NCBI RefSeq assembly: GCF_001027285.1
Contig: NZ_CP011509.1
Coordinates: 10,502,501-10,566,500, forward strand
Direction of reading: 5' to 3'
DNA: 64,000 nt
From: Archangium gephyra
GTDB taxonomy: Bacteria > Myxococcota > Myxococcia > Myxococcales > Myxococcaceae
Shown: positions 45,953 through 55,398 of the stretch, piece by piece
How positions within the stretch are numbered: position 1 is the stretch's first letter
Layout: every line of letters starts with the position of its first letter
The notes under the pieces: generated by a model
What the model saw: the letters and a program-made list of their open reading frames with translations, nothing else
Database searches by the model: none
Told to the model about the DNA's origin: nothing
Program-made: the position numbers and the translations under genes

Positions 45953-47782
45953 CTAGCGCTGGGGGGCTCCCGTGCTCTCGTCACCGTCACGGATGATCTT
46001 GAACTCCACCCGGCGGTTGTTCTCTCGGCCAATCGACGTCGCGGGGCTGTCGATGGGCCTGTCCGGACCGTAGCCCCGGGCCTCCAGCCGCCCGGGGGCC
46101 ACTCCCTTGTCGATCAGGTAGCGACGCACCGCTTCCGCGCGCTGCTGCGACAGTTGGCGAAGCTGGTCCGGGAAGCCCCGGTCATCCGTGTGCCCACCCA
46201 CCACCACGCGCGGAAGCTCCGGATGCTCGATCAGCACCTTGGCCACCCAGTCCAGGAGCTCGAAGGAGCGCTGCTGGATGCGCGTCCCAGCGGCATCGAA
46301 GTACACCTTGCCGCCGTTGGTCAGCTTGAGCTCCCTGTGCTCGATGGCCACCCGTGGCGACTCATGCGCTGGACAACCCAGGTTGTCCAGGGAACCCGAG
46401 GCCTGAGCACAGCTGTCCACCCGGTTGGGCACACCATCCTTGTCCGAGTCCTCCTCCGGGCAGCCCTTGCGCTCGGCCGGACCGAACTCGTCGGGGCACT
46501 CGTCCTGGTCGTTCTCGACGCCGTCCTTGTCCCTGTCCTTGAGCGGGCAGCCCCGGTTCTCCGCCGGACCACGCTCCATCGGACAGCTATCCAGCTCGTC
46601 CTCGACGCCGTCATTGTCCTGATCGCGCATCGGGCAGCCCTGGCGCGCGGCATCACCCGGCTCATTCGGGCAGGCGTCCAGCGAGTCCTCGATACCGTCC
46701 TTGTCCGTGTCGGTCCGTGCGCAGCCAGCACGAGCGGGATCACCCGCCACTTCCGGGCACTTGTCATTGATGTTGAGCACACCATCGCCGTCATCGTCCC
46801 TGTCCGGGCACTCTTCCGGAGAGAGAGACATCCCCATGTCACACTTGACGGAGGACTCACCAGGACCGCGCCGCGGCGTCACATCTCCGAAAGAGCCTCC
46901 GGCGAGCACACGGAACAGCGGAGTCCCTGGCGCCGCCCCCACTCCCACGCCCGCCAGCGCGAACACCTCCAGCGACGGATTCACCAGGTAGCGCACTCCC
47001 GGCAGCAACTCCGCCGATCCCGACTGCCTCGACAGAGGCACCATGCCCCGGACGTTGAACTCTCCCCGCAGCCGCCGCCCCGTCGTCGACAGCGCCACGC
47101 CAATGCGCAGCTCGTTGCCGACCTCGTCCCGGACATCATTGGAAGGGCCCACGTCACTGATCCGCCCCTGCGGGCGCACCATGAATCCCGCGTCCACCCC
47201 GGCCCGGATGAAGCCGAAACGCCGGCCCACCATCACCCTGGGCATGTAGCGAAACTTGTCGTCATTCGCGAGCCCGCTCGAGCTGCCCACGGGCAGCCCC
47301 ACGTCCGCTCCCAGCGACAGATCCACCGGCTCGCCCCCCTTGCTTTGGGTGAGCAGACCCACGCGCAAGCCCACCGTGGGCGTCCCCAGCCCGAAGGACT
47401 CTGGACTCCTCAGACCCGTCTTGGCCGGATCCCCCACCTGCTGTGCCAACAACGGAAGCTGAACCCCCAACTGCAGCCTGTTGGTCAAGGCGTAGGCGGC
47501 GACCACATGCATCGTGGTCCGCCCTCCCACGATGGGGATGTCCTCCTGCCCGGCCCGGCCCAGCACGAGCGGCTTGTGCGAATAGTGGCCCACGGCGGAG
47601 AGACGCAATTGCCCGGCCTGAAGCACCTCCCCCGTGCCCACCACCAACGAGCCCTCGGCGCCGGGATTCAACTCCAGCCGCTCCAGCTCGAAGCTCCGCA
47701 GCGCGGGCTGCGCGAAGGCCACCATCCCTGGAAACACCAGGAACAGCGCCAGCGCGACAGGTCCAAGCATCCTTCGTCCCAT
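45953..47782 (-). CDS. OmpA-family outer-membrane protein with TSP3 repeats
   Basis: Met at 47782 starts a signal peptide (GPVALALFLVFPGMVAFA-Q), giving 609 residues; an upstream in-frame ATG adds 22 without a signal. Residues about 25-290 have beta-barrel-like alternation (TTMHVVAAYALTNRLQLGVQLPL, LRIGVALSTTGRRL). Six thrombospondin type 3 repeats follow, each with DxDxDGxxDxxDxC (DRDDDGDGVLNINDKC, DTDKDGIEDSLDAC, DQDNDGVEDELDSC), which bind calcium. The C-terminus has an OmpA peptidoglycan-binding domain: VYFDAAGTRIQ, VVVGGHTDDRG, LSQQRAEAVRRYL, NNRRVEFKI. It probably bridges outer membrane and cell wall. It begins the three-gene surface cluster. Confidence 0.93.
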   Translation of the reverse strand: MGRRMLGPVALALFLVFPGMVAFAQPALRSFELERLELNPGAEGSLVVGTGEVLQAGQLRLSAVGHYSHKPLVLGRAGQEDIPIVGGRTTMHVVAAYALTNRLQLGVQLPLLAQQVGDPAKTGLRSPESFGLGTPTVGLRVGLLTQSKGGEPVDLSLGADVGLPVGSSSGLANDDKFRYMPRVMVGRRFGFIRAGVDAGFMVRPQGRISDVGPSNDVRDEVGNELRIGVALSTTGRRLRGEFNVRGMVPLSRQSGSAELLPGVRYLVNPSLEVFALAGVGVGAAPGTPLFRVLAGGSFGDVTPRRGPGESSVKCDMGMSLSPEECPDRDDDGDGVLNINDKCPEVAGDPARAGCARTDTDKDGIEDSLDACPNEPGDAARQGCPMRDQDNDGVEDELDSCPMERGPAENRGCPLKDRDKDGVENDQDECPDEFGPAERKGCPEEDSDKDGVPNRVDSCAQASGSLDNLGCPAHESPRVAIEHRELKLTNGGKVYFDAAGTRIQQRSFELLDWVAKVLIEHPELPRVVVGGHTDDRGFPDQLRQLSQQRAEAVRRYLIDKGVAPGRLEARGYGPDRPIDSPATSIGRENNRRVEFKIIRDGDESTGAPQR

Positions 47783-48104
47783 GAATCCCCCGCTTCGGAT
47801 GTGTCGCGGCCCAGCAAGGGCGCGCCACTGCATAGAGCACAAATGCAAGGCCGGAGTACTCTAGCAGCGTCCGGCTCCGATCCTGAAGTCTTCCTCGCAC
47901 CTTCGAAGCGATCAAGCAGGACCGGAAAAGCAACCGTCCCGCTGTTACGCCATATCGCTACAGGCCTGTCCCCGCCGCTCGGGAATCCCTTACGCTCCGA
48001 GTGAGGATTGACCATGGACTTGCGGCCTGTCTTACACTCTGGCAGGTTTCGGGCCGCCAATCCGACCTGTTGTGGGGGGCTTACCGCACGTGCGAAGAGG
48101 ACTC
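47783..48104. other. Divergent intergenic region, surface genes / T6SS operon
   Basis: These 322 bp hold the promoters of the minus-strand OmpA cluster and the plus-strand T6SS operon. The only candidate I can mark is the TTGACC/TACACT pair at 48008-48038. I saw no sigma-54 element with correct GG/GC spacing and no RNA gene. Confidence 0.5.
48008..48038 (+). promoter_or_regulatory. Sigma-70-like promoter candidate for T6SS operon
   Basis: TTGACC (48008-48013) and TACACT (48033-48038) resemble -35 and -10 boxes with a 19-nt spacer (18 if the -10 is read as TTACAC), slightly long. The distance to the tssJ start is about 65 nt. Confidence 0.33.
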
Positions 48105-48758
48105 GTGAACGCGCAGCCACACGCATGCCCCGAGGCGTGCGTCCGCTCCGGTAATCGCGGCAAGGGGATTCTGCTCACGCTCCTGCTCGCGGCCACCGCC
48201 AGCACCTCGTGCGCGAAGCGCATCGGCCCCAAGCCGTGCGAGACCCCGCCTCCCATGCAGGTCGTGCTGGACGTCTCCGAGCAGGTGAACCCGGATCCGC
48301 GCGGGCGCTCGCTGCCCACCGTGGTCCAGGTCATCCAGCTCAAGGACAGCGCGAAGCTGGAGCGCGCGGGTTTCCGGGACCTCTGGGGCCGCCCCAAGGA
48401 GTTCCTCGGAGAGGACCTGCTCCAGGTGGCCGAGTTCACCGTCGCCCCCGGCCAGAAGTTCCAGCGGTGGATCCAGCGTGATCCGAAGGCCCGCTTCATC
48501 CTGACCATGGGCCACTTCCGCCAGCCGCTCGGTTACTCGTGGCGCACCGTGTCCGCCCTGGACCCCGTGCCCGAGCCCTTCTGCGTCGAGCGGCCCGCGG
48601 GCGAGCAGGGCGAGCCCAAGCTGGGTGACGTGCAGCTGCGCTACCGGCTCCAGGGCTATCAGATCGACATCCTTCGCACCCAGCTCTCGCAGACGCAGCC
48701 GGCTCCCGCCGTCCCGTCCGCGGCCGAGGTGCCATCCCACCCCAAGGGGAGTGCATGA
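48105..48758 (+). CDS. tssJ: T6SS outer-membrane lipoprotein TssJ
   Basis: GTG 48105 with AGAGGA nearby is the likely start (217 residues); ATG 48072 is the alternative. A hydrophobic stretch ILLTLLLAATASTSC provides the lipidation site. The mature part is a beta-sandwich of the VasD/TssJ kind with VVLDVSEQVNPDPRGRSLPTVVQVIQLKD and the FRDLW ... QVAEFTVAPGQK loops. TssJ anchors the TssLM membrane complex to the outer membrane. It is first in the operon and overlaps tssK by 4 bp (ATGA). Confidence 0.85.
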   Translation: MNAQPHACPEACVRSGNRGKGILLTLLLAATASTSCAKRIGPKPCETPPPMQVVLDVSEQVNPDPRGRSLPTVVQVIQLKDSAKLERAGFRDLWGRPKEFLGEDLLQVAEFTVAPGQKFQRWIQRDPKARFILTMGHFRQPLGYSWRTVSALDPVPEPFCVERPAGEQGEPKLGDVQLRYRLQGYQIDILRTQLSQTQPAPAVPSAAEVPSHPKGSA

Positions 48759-50122
48759 AGAACGCGCAACGCGTCGTCTGGTCGGAGGGGATGTTCATGA
48801 GTCCCCACCACATGCAGCAGCTCGACCTCTATCATGAGAACCTGCTGGATCTCCGGCTGGGCGCGCTGGAGCCGTACCCCTGGGGCGTGTTCTCCCTGGA
48901 GTTCGACATGGAGGCGCTGCGCGCCGGCCGGGTGCAGCTGCGCCACTTCAACGGCGTGCTCCCCGACGGCATGCCCCTCGCCCTCCAGAATGGAGACCCC
49001 GAGGCCCCGCCGTCCCGCCCCACCGAGGGCGTCTTCCCGCCAGCCCAGCAGGTGCTGGACGTCTACCTGGGTGTCCCGCGTGAGCGCAGCGGCGTGGAGA
49101 GCTACGGCGGCAGCGAGCGCACCAGTGGCAATCCCCGCTTCACCCCGACCAACCGGCCGGTGAACGACCTGACCTCGTCCACCTCCATCGTCCCGGTGGC
49201 CTTCGCGCAGCGCAACGTGAAGCTGCTCTTCGGCACCGAGCCGCGCGAGGACTACGACGCCATCAAGATCGCCGAGCTGTCGCGCGACCGCTCCGGCAGC
49301 CTGACGCTCGTCGAGAACTACATCCCGCCCGCGCTGCGCATCGACGCCTCGCCCTACATCATGAGCGAGCTGCGCAACCTGCTGCGGCTCATCGTGGCCA
49401 AGCAGCGCCAGCTCGCCTCGCGGCGCAAGCACCGGGACGCCTCCGCGCTCGAGTTCACCGCCTCGGACGTGACGCTCTTCCTGGAGCTGAGCTCCCTCAA
49501 CGGCATCATCCCGCTGCTGCAGCACGCCATCGACGCGGGCAACATGCGGCCCCACGCCCTCTACCTGGCGCTCAGCCAGTGCGCCGGTCAGCTGAGCACC
49601 TTCGTGGCGGACGCGGACCCCACCACGCTGCCTCCCTTCCAGTTCATCCAGCTGCGCGCCACCTTCGAGGAGCTGTTCCGCCGCCTCCAGTCGCTGCTGC
49701 GCTCCGTGGCCCTCGAGCAGTGCCTCTCGGTGTCGATGCAGTCCGGCGAGGACCGGCTCTACCGCGGCAAGCTCGAGGACGAGCGGCTGGATCGTTGCGG
49801 CCAGTTCTTCCTCTCCGTGCGCAGCGAGCTGCCGGAGAAGGTGGTGGCCGAGCAGCTGCCCAAGCTCGCCAAGCTGGCCAGCTGGGTGGACATCCAGAGC
49901 CTGGTGCAGGCCGCCTCGCCCGGCGTCCCCATCCAGGTCAACTACCGTCCCCCGCCCGAGGTGCCCATCCAGCCGGGGACGCTCTACTTCTCCCTCTTCA
50001 CCTCGGACGGCTACTGGAGGAGCGCGATGCGGGATCGCACGCTCGCCCTCTACCTGCCGCACCCCTTCGACGCCGCACAGACGACGGTGGAGCTGCTCGC
50101 CGTCCCCACCGCCAGCCGCTGA
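48755..50122 (+). CDS. tssK: T6SS baseplate-membrane connector TssK
   Basis: The 455-residue protein begins with the TssK hallmark RVVWSEGMFMSPHHMQQ and shows the VPVAFAQRNVKLLFG, HFNGVLPDG and FSLFTSDGYWRSAMRD blocks of the DUF876/ImpJ family. TssK trimers link the TssFG wedge to the cytosolic parts of TssL and TssM. Its ATG overlaps the tssJ stop, and tssL follows after 15 bp. Confidence 0.95.
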   Translation: MKNAQRVVWSEGMFMSPHHMQQLDLYHENLLDLRLGALEPYPWGVFSLEFDMEALRAGRVQLRHFNGVLPDGMPLALQNGDPEAPPSRPTEGVFPPAQQVLDVYLGVPRERSGVESYGGSERTSGNPRFTPTNRPVNDLTSSTSIVPVAFAQRNVKLLFGTEPREDYDAIKIAELSRDRSGSLTLVENYIPPALRIDASPYIMSELRNLLRLIVAKQRQLASRRKHRDASALEFTASDVTLFLELSSLNGIIPLLQHAIDAGNMRPHALYLALSQCAGQLSTFVADADPTTLPPFQFIQLRATFEELFRRLQSLLRSVALEQCLSVSMQSGEDRLYRGKLEDERLDRCGQFFLSVRSELPEKVVAEQLPKLAKLASWVDIQSLVQAASPGVPIQVNYRPPPEVPIQPGTLYFSLFTSDGYWRSAMRDRTLALYLPHPFDAAQTTVELLAVPTASR

Positions 50123-50137
50123 AGACGACCCCACGCC

Positions 50138-50830
50138 ATGCAACGAGTCACCGAAGCCACCAAGGACTGCTTCGACGCGGCCATCCGCATCCGCAACTCG
50201 GATGCCGCCACGGTCCCCCCTCCAGAGGTGCTGCACCACCGTCTGCGCGGAGTCGTGGACGAGATGCTGCGGCGCGCCGCCGTGCTGGGCTTCAGCCACC
50301 AGGACGCCCAGGACATGGCCTACGCCATCGTCGCCCTGCTCGACGAGGCCGCCCTCACCCGGCCCGAGCCCTACCGCTCGTTCTGGATGACCAACCTGCT
50401 GCAGCTCCAGTACTTCAACGAGAACGTCGCCGGTGACGGCTTCTTCCACCGCCTGCAGGGCATCCGGAAGGATCCACACCGCGCCGAGGTGCTGCAGGTC
50501 TACTACCTGTGCATGCTCTTCGGCTTCCAGGGCCGCTACCGCATCCGCGGCGGCGAGCTGGAGCTGATGACGCTCATCGACTCGGTCCAGAAGGATCTGG
50601 AGCGGGCCAAGCCGTTTGATTACGACGTCCTGTCACCCCACGGGGAGCGGCCCACCGAGTCCATGCTTGCAGGCAAGCGCAGGATCTCGCCGATGGTCAT
50701 CTCGCTGGGAGCGATGATGCTCGCCCTGCTCGTCTATGGCGGGTTGGTGCTCGGCCTGGACGGCACCGTCGACACCTTTTTGAACGAGATCAAGCTCCAC
50801 GTGGCCACTACCACCGGAGGCACGCGATGA
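50138..50830 (+). CDS. tssL: T6SS inner-membrane protein TssL (DotU/IcmH)
   Basis: The 230-residue protein has an N-terminal cytosolic helical domain (AAVLGFSHQDAQDMAYAIVALLDEAAL ... FNENVAGDGFFHRL ... FGFQGRYRIRGGE) and one C-terminal span (MVISLGAMMLALLVYGGLVL), the topology of short TssL. No fused peptidoglycan-binding OmpA domain is present, so anchoring to the wall must come from another protein. It overlaps tssM by 4 bp. Confidence 0.94.
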   Translation: MQRVTEATKDCFDAAIRIRNSDAATVPPPEVLHHRLRGVVDEMLRRAAVLGFSHQDAQDMAYAIVALLDEAALTRPEPYRSFWMTNLLQLQYFNENVAGDGFFHRLQGIRKDPHRAEVLQVYYLCMLFGFQGRYRIRGGELELMTLIDSVQKDLERAKPFDYDVLSPHGERPTESMLAGKRRISPMVISLGAMMLALLVYGGLVLGLDGTVDTFLNEIKLHVATTTGGTR

Positions 50831-53800
50831 TCTGGGCCATCGTCATCACGACATTGGTGGGCATGGCGTGGGGTGCGATCGCCATGCTGGGACTGCCGCC
50901 GATCCTCACCGGGCTCGTCGCCACGGGCATGCTGCTGCTCTTCGCGCTCGGCAGGTGGATCGTCGGCAAGGTGAAGGCACGCAAGGCGGCCAAGAAGCTC
51001 GAGGGCGCGCTGGAGCAGCAGGCCGAGGAGCAGGTCAAGACGGTCCGGCCGGACCTGCAGCCGGAGATCAAGGCCATGCAGGCCGAGTTCTCCAAGGCGG
51101 TGGAGGCGCTCAAGACCTCCAAGCTGTCGCGGGGCCGCAAGGACGCCCTGGCGGTGCTGCCCTGGTACCTCATCGTCGGACCGCCGGGCGCGGGCAAGAG
51201 CACCGCGCTGCGCAACTCGGGGCTGAAGTTCCCCTACCTGTCCGCCAAGGGTGGCGGCGTGCGGGGCGTGGGCGGCACGCGCAACTGCGACTGGTGGCTC
51301 ACCAACGAGGCCGTCATCCTCGACACCGCCGGCCGCTACGTGAGCAGCGAGGACGACAAGCCCGAGTGGTTCGCCTTCCTCGATACGCTGACGCAGTACC
51401 GCCCGAAGCGGCCCATCAACGGCCTCATCGTGGCGGTGAGCGTCAGCGAGCTGATGGGCGTGGATCCCCAGGTCGCCGGCGAGCTGGGACAGAGCATCCG
51501 CGAGCGCCTGGACGAGATCACCTCGCGCCTGCGCACGCTGGTGCCCGTGTACCTGATGATCACCAAGTGTGATCTCATCCCCGGCTTCACGGAGATGTAC
51601 GCGGACCTGACGCGCTCCGAGCGTGGGCAGATCTGGGGTTTCACCTCGCCCATGAACGCGCAGGCGGAGGCCTCCACGGACCTGCTGCTGGAGCGCTTCG
51701 ACGAGCTGGTGACGGTGCTGGAGCAGCGCACGCTGAAGCGGCTGGGCCAGGAGCGCCGGCTGGAGTCGCGCGAGAACATCTACCAGTTCCCCCAGAAGTT
51801 CGACTCGCTGCGCAAGAACCTGGCCGAGTTCATCCAGCCCCTCTTCCTGGACAACGTGTACCAGGACACGCCGGTGATGCGCGGGCTGTACTTCACCAGC
51901 GGCACCCAGGAAGTGCGGCCGATGGAGCGGCTGGCGAACTCCTCGGGTGAGTTCTTCGGCGACTCGCGCCCCCAGGAGACGAGCGCGGAAGGCCGCAGTT
52001 ACTTCCTGTGGGACATCTTCACCAAGGTGATGTTCCAGGACCAGGAGATGGCCGTCCGCAGCTCCATCGAGGAGCAGCGCTACCGCAGGCGGCAACTGGT
52101 GCTCACGGCCACCTACTTCACGGCCGCGGCCCTGATGCTGGTGCTGCCCATCGTCTCCTACTTCCAGAACCGGGCGTTGGCGCGCGACGTGCGCGACGCC
52201 ATCACCGCCGTGCAGCTCGATGACCGCGACGACCTGGCGCGCGTCAAGGATCTCTCCCCGCTGCAGACGCAGCTCCAGACGCTGACGAAGCACAAGACGG
52301 AGGGCGCCCCCTTCTGGCTGCGCTTCGGGCTGTACCAGGGTGACAAGCTCTTCCCTCAGGCGCGGGCCTTCTACAACACCGCCCTGCGCCGGGTGCTGCT
52401 CGGCAACCAGTACGAGCGCATCGAGCAGAACCTGAAGATCTTCGCGGACAACCAGGACTCGCCGGAGTGGAAGCCCGGCTCCGCGGAGTACGCGCACCAC
52501 TTCGATGCGCTGAAGATGTACCTGCTCATCACCTGGCCGCACACGCCGCGAGAGCCCATGCTCGACGAAGCGCACCAGGACTGGCTGGTGGACCAGATGG
52601 TGCGGCACTGGACGCACGTGAAGGGCGCGGGAGGCGAGGCCAACCTGCAGCAGGCCATCAGCCGCCACGCCCGCACGTACATCGAGATGCTGGCGGCGGA
52701 TCCAGAGCAGCTGGGCTTCGCCCGCAACAACACCATCGTGCGCTCCTCACGCCGGGCGCTCAACCGAGTCCCCGTGACCACGCTGGAGCTGGACCGCATC
52801 ATCGCCGACGTGAGCCGCGAGTACCCGGACCAGACGCTGGACGACATCGTCGGTGGCGTCCCCGCCATGCGCGGCACCAAGCAGGTGCGCGGAGCCTTCA
52901 CGAAGATCGCCTGGGAGCAGGCGGTGCGCAGCCGCCTGGAGAACGCCTTCAAGAACAAGGAATCCTGGGTGCTGGACGCGGACGCCAAGGAGGACGAGGA
53001 GAAGGCCCGCGCCGATCTGCGCACGCGTTACTACCAGCAGTACATCCAGGAGTGGCGGGACTTCCTCAACGCCATCACCGTCCGGCCTCCGGATGACGTG
53101 GACCAGATGCAGTCCCTGCTGGAGACCCTCACGCGCGGCAAGCCGCCCGCCTTCGGCAAGCTGTTCCGCGCGCTCGCCTACAACGTGCAGCTGGTGCGCA
53201 CTCCGAAGGATGAGGAGAAGAGCACGGCGCGGAAGATGCTCGAGAAGGTCCTGCCCGCCGACAAGAAGGACGAGCCGAAGCTGGTGGATCCGGACGCGTC
53301 CACGGGCGAGTACACGCTCGGGCCCCGGGACGTGGAGAAGGAGTTCACCACGCTCATCCGGTTCAGCAACGAGAAGTCCCCCTCGGGTGACGGCGAGGAG
53401 CAGCTGACGGCGATGGACTTCTACCAGGACCAGCTCGCGCTGGTGCTCAACGCCCTGCTGGGCGTGAAGGAGAAGCCCTCGGAGTCCGGAGCGCTGCTCG
53501 AGAAGATCAAGACCACGCGCGAGAGCGTGGCCATGCTCGTCAAGAAGTACGAGAGCAACGTCCCCATCCTCGAGAAGCTGCTGCTGCCGCCCTTCCAGGA
53601 CATGCGCTCCATCGTCTTCGCCGGCGTGGCGCAGAACAAGAGCAACGACTTCTGCGAGGCCGTGGCCAAGCCCTTCAGCGCGCTCATGACCAACCGCTAC
53701 CCGTTCGTCCGCGAGTCGATGCAGGACGCGCCCCTGGCCGAGCTCTCCGAGTTCCTGCGGCCCTCGGGCGGCACGCTGCGCAAGTTCCTCCAGCAGCACC

Positions 53801-54453
53801 TGGCCGACGAGGTCGTCACCTCCGGCCGCAAGGTCACGTTCGCCAACCTCAACACGCGCGAGATGTACCGCGACGACCTGCTCACCTTCCTGGAGAAGGC
53901 GAACAACCTGTCCACCACCCTCTTCCCGGGGGACACGGTGGATCCGCTCGTCCGCTTCCAGGTGCGCGTGCGCGCGGGCACGTCGCCCGACACGGCGCCC
54001 TCGGAGATCTCCGCCATCACCCTGACGATCGACGGCACGGATGAGCTCTACCGCAACGGCCCGGACAACGTCTGGAAGCCGATGAGCTGGCCCGGCCAGG
54101 CCGGCAAGCTGGGCGCGCACATCCATGTGGAGAACGCCTCCGGGGCCACCGCCGACATCGACGAGCCCGGAGAGTGGGGCTTGTTCCGCCTGCTCGAGCG
54201 CGTCAAGCGCATCGAGCCCAGCGGGGACGGCCGCTTCTTCACCGCCGTGTGGGAGATCGAGGACATGAACGGAGCACTCGTCGCCATCGACTTCCGGCCC
54301 GAGCGCACCGCCAACCCGTTCTTCGGCCTGTCGGGCAACAACACCTCCCGGCTGCTGCAGATCTTCCGGGATCCGGGCCTGTCGCCGCCGCTGGGGATCG
54401 CCCGCGGGGGCAAGGGCTGCATCGAGATGGTGAGCACGAACGGAGCCCCCTGA
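50827..54453 (+). CDS. tssM: T6SS membrane-complex protein TssM (IcmF)
   Basis: The 1208-residue protein has N-terminal spans (residues 1-42), a cytosolic NTPase domain with Walker A GPPGAGKST (118-126), EAVILDTAGRYVS Walker B region and ITKCDLIPGF, then a third span near residue 425 (LVLTATYFTAAALMLVLPIV). A large periplasmic part ends in a beta-rich domain that meets TssJ. Walker A is intact, as in ATP-binding IcmF proteins. It is coupled to tssL by ATGA; tagF follows 2 bp after its stop. Confidence 0.96.
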   Translation: MIWAIVITTLVGMAWGAIAMLGLPPILTGLVATGMLLLFALGRWIVGKVKARKAAKKLEGALEQQAEEQVKTVRPDLQPEIKAMQAEFSKAVEALKTSKLSRGRKDALAVLPWYLIVGPPGAGKSTALRNSGLKFPYLSAKGGGVRGVGGTRNCDWWLTNEAVILDTAGRYVSSEDDKPEWFAFLDTLTQYRPKRPINGLIVAVSVSELMGVDPQVAGELGQSIRERLDEITSRLRTLVPVYLMITKCDLIPGFTEMYADLTRSERGQIWGFTSPMNAQAEASTDLLLERFDELVTVLEQRTLKRLGQERRLESRENIYQFPQKFDSLRKNLAEFIQPLFLDNVYQDTPVMRGLYFTSGTQEVRPMERLANSSGEFFGDSRPQETSAEGRSYFLWDIFTKVMFQDQEMAVRSSIEEQRYRRRQLVLTATYFTAAALMLVLPIVSYFQNRALARDVRDAITAVQLDDRDDLARVKDLSPLQTQLQTLTKHKTEGAPFWLRFGLYQGDKLFPQARAFYNTALRRVLLGNQYERIEQNLKIFADNQDSPEWKPGSAEYAHHFDALKMYLLITWPHTPREPMLDEAHQDWLVDQMVRHWTHVKGAGGEANLQQAISRHARTYIEMLAADPEQLGFARNNTIVRSSRRALNRVPVTTLELDRIIADVSREYPDQTLDDIVGGVPAMRGTKQVRGAFTKIAWEQAVRSRLENAFKNKESWVLDADAKEDEEKARADLRTRYYQQYIQEWRDFLNAITVRPPDDVDQMQSLLETLTRGKPPAFGKLFRALAYNVQLVRTPKDEEKSTARKMLEKVLPADKKDEPKLVDPDASTGEYTLGPRDVEKEFTTLIRFSNEKSPSGDGEEQLTAMDFYQDQLALVLNALLGVKEKPSESGALLEKIKTTRESVAMLVKKYESNVPILEKLLLPPFQDMRSIVFAGVAQNKSNDFCEAVAKPFSALMTNRYPFVRESMQDAPLAELSEFLRPSGGTLRKFLQQHLADEVVTSGRKVTFANLNTREMYRDDLLTFLEKANNLSTTLFPGDTVDPLVRFQVRVRAGTSPDTAPSEISAITLTIDGTDELYRNGPDNVWKPMSWPGQAGKLGAHIHVENASGATADIDEPGEWGLFRLLERVKRIEPSGDGRFFTAVWEIEDMNGALVAIDFRPERTANPFFGLSGNNTSRLLQIFRDPGLSPPLGIARGGKGCIEMVSTNGAP

Positions 54454-54455
54454 GG

Positions 54456-55385
54456 ATGACGCAGGCGCCTCACATCGGGATGCTGGGCAAGGCTCCGCGC
54501 CACGCGGAGTTCGTCCGGCACAACGCGGCCAGCCCCCTGGCGCGGTACCTCTTCCGCTGGATGGAGGAGAGCACCGGCCGGCTGCACGGGGCCCGGAGCG
54601 CGTTGCCCACCACTCCCGTCAGCTTCGTCTTCACCGCACCCGGCGAGAGCTCGGTGCTGGTGGGCGTGCTGGCGCCGAGCTCGGACAGTGTGGGGCGTGC
54701 CTTTCCCCTGGCCATCTTCCAGGAGCTGCCCGCCACGGACGTGGCCGGGCGTTACGCGCTGCTGCCGGAGACCTATCAGCCGTTCCTCCGGGCCAGCGAG
54801 GCGCTGCTGCGCGAGGCCGCCTCCCTCGACGTCCCGAGACTGCAGGAGCGCGCGGCGAAGCTGCCCACCGCGCGGCCCGGAGACCTCCGCGTGGCCGAGC
54901 GGCTCCGGGAGGCCCTGCTCTCCGAGAAGCGCTGCATGGAGCTGCTCCAGCACGTCATCGGAGACCGTCCCGCCGAGGGGCGCTACTACGCGCTGCACAC
55001 CTTCCTCACCGCCTGCATGGGTGAGCGCCACCGCGAGCAGGGCATGGCCGGCGTGATGCTGGACTGTCCCTATCCCTCGCACATGGGGCCCGTCACCTGG
55101 CTGGAGCTGTCCACGCGGCTGCTGCGCTGGGCGGCCCAACCCCCTTCCTTCTTCTGGTCCGACGGGCAGCAGCCCCGGCTCCTGCTCTGCCTGGGCTCCG
55201 CGCCCCCTACCCTCCTGTTGCACCTGGCACAACCCTCTCGCGGGGGCACCAACGTCTGGCCCCTGCGCACCGACAAGCCCGCCGCCATGGAGCAGGCGAA
55301 GCAGGCCCTGTCCGCTTCGCAGCGCCAGGTCATCGATTCCTCCCACAGCACGCTCGAGCAACTCCTGCGTGCCCTCGCACGCTGA
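54456..55385 (+). CDS. tagF: T6SS regulator TagF/ImpM family
   Basis: The 309-residue protein begins PHIGMLGKAPRHAEFVRHNA, the TagF signature (G-x-x-G-K-x-P-x-x-G/A-D/E-F), and has TPVSFVFTAPGESSVLVGVLAPSSDSVGRAFPLAIF. In Pseudomonas TagF represses assembly after translation and is opposed by the PpkA/Fha pathway; no kinase, phosphatase or Fha gene is in this window. It sits between tssM and tssA in the same operon. Confidence 0.9.
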   Translation: MTQAPHIGMLGKAPRHAEFVRHNAASPLARYLFRWMEESTGRLHGARSALPTTPVSFVFTAPGESSVLVGVLAPSSDSVGRAFPLAIFQELPATDVAGRYALLPETYQPFLRASEALLREAASLDVPRLQERAAKLPTARPGDLRVAERLREALLSEKRCMELLQHVIGDRPAEGRYYALHTFLTACMGERHREQGMAGVMLDCPYPSHMGPVTWLELSTRLLRWAAQPPSFFWSDGQQPRLLLCLGSAPPTLLLHLAQPSRGGTNVWPLRTDKPAAMEQAKQALSASQRQVIDSSHSTLEQLLRALAR

Positions 55386-55398
55386 AGGAGCGCCTCCC

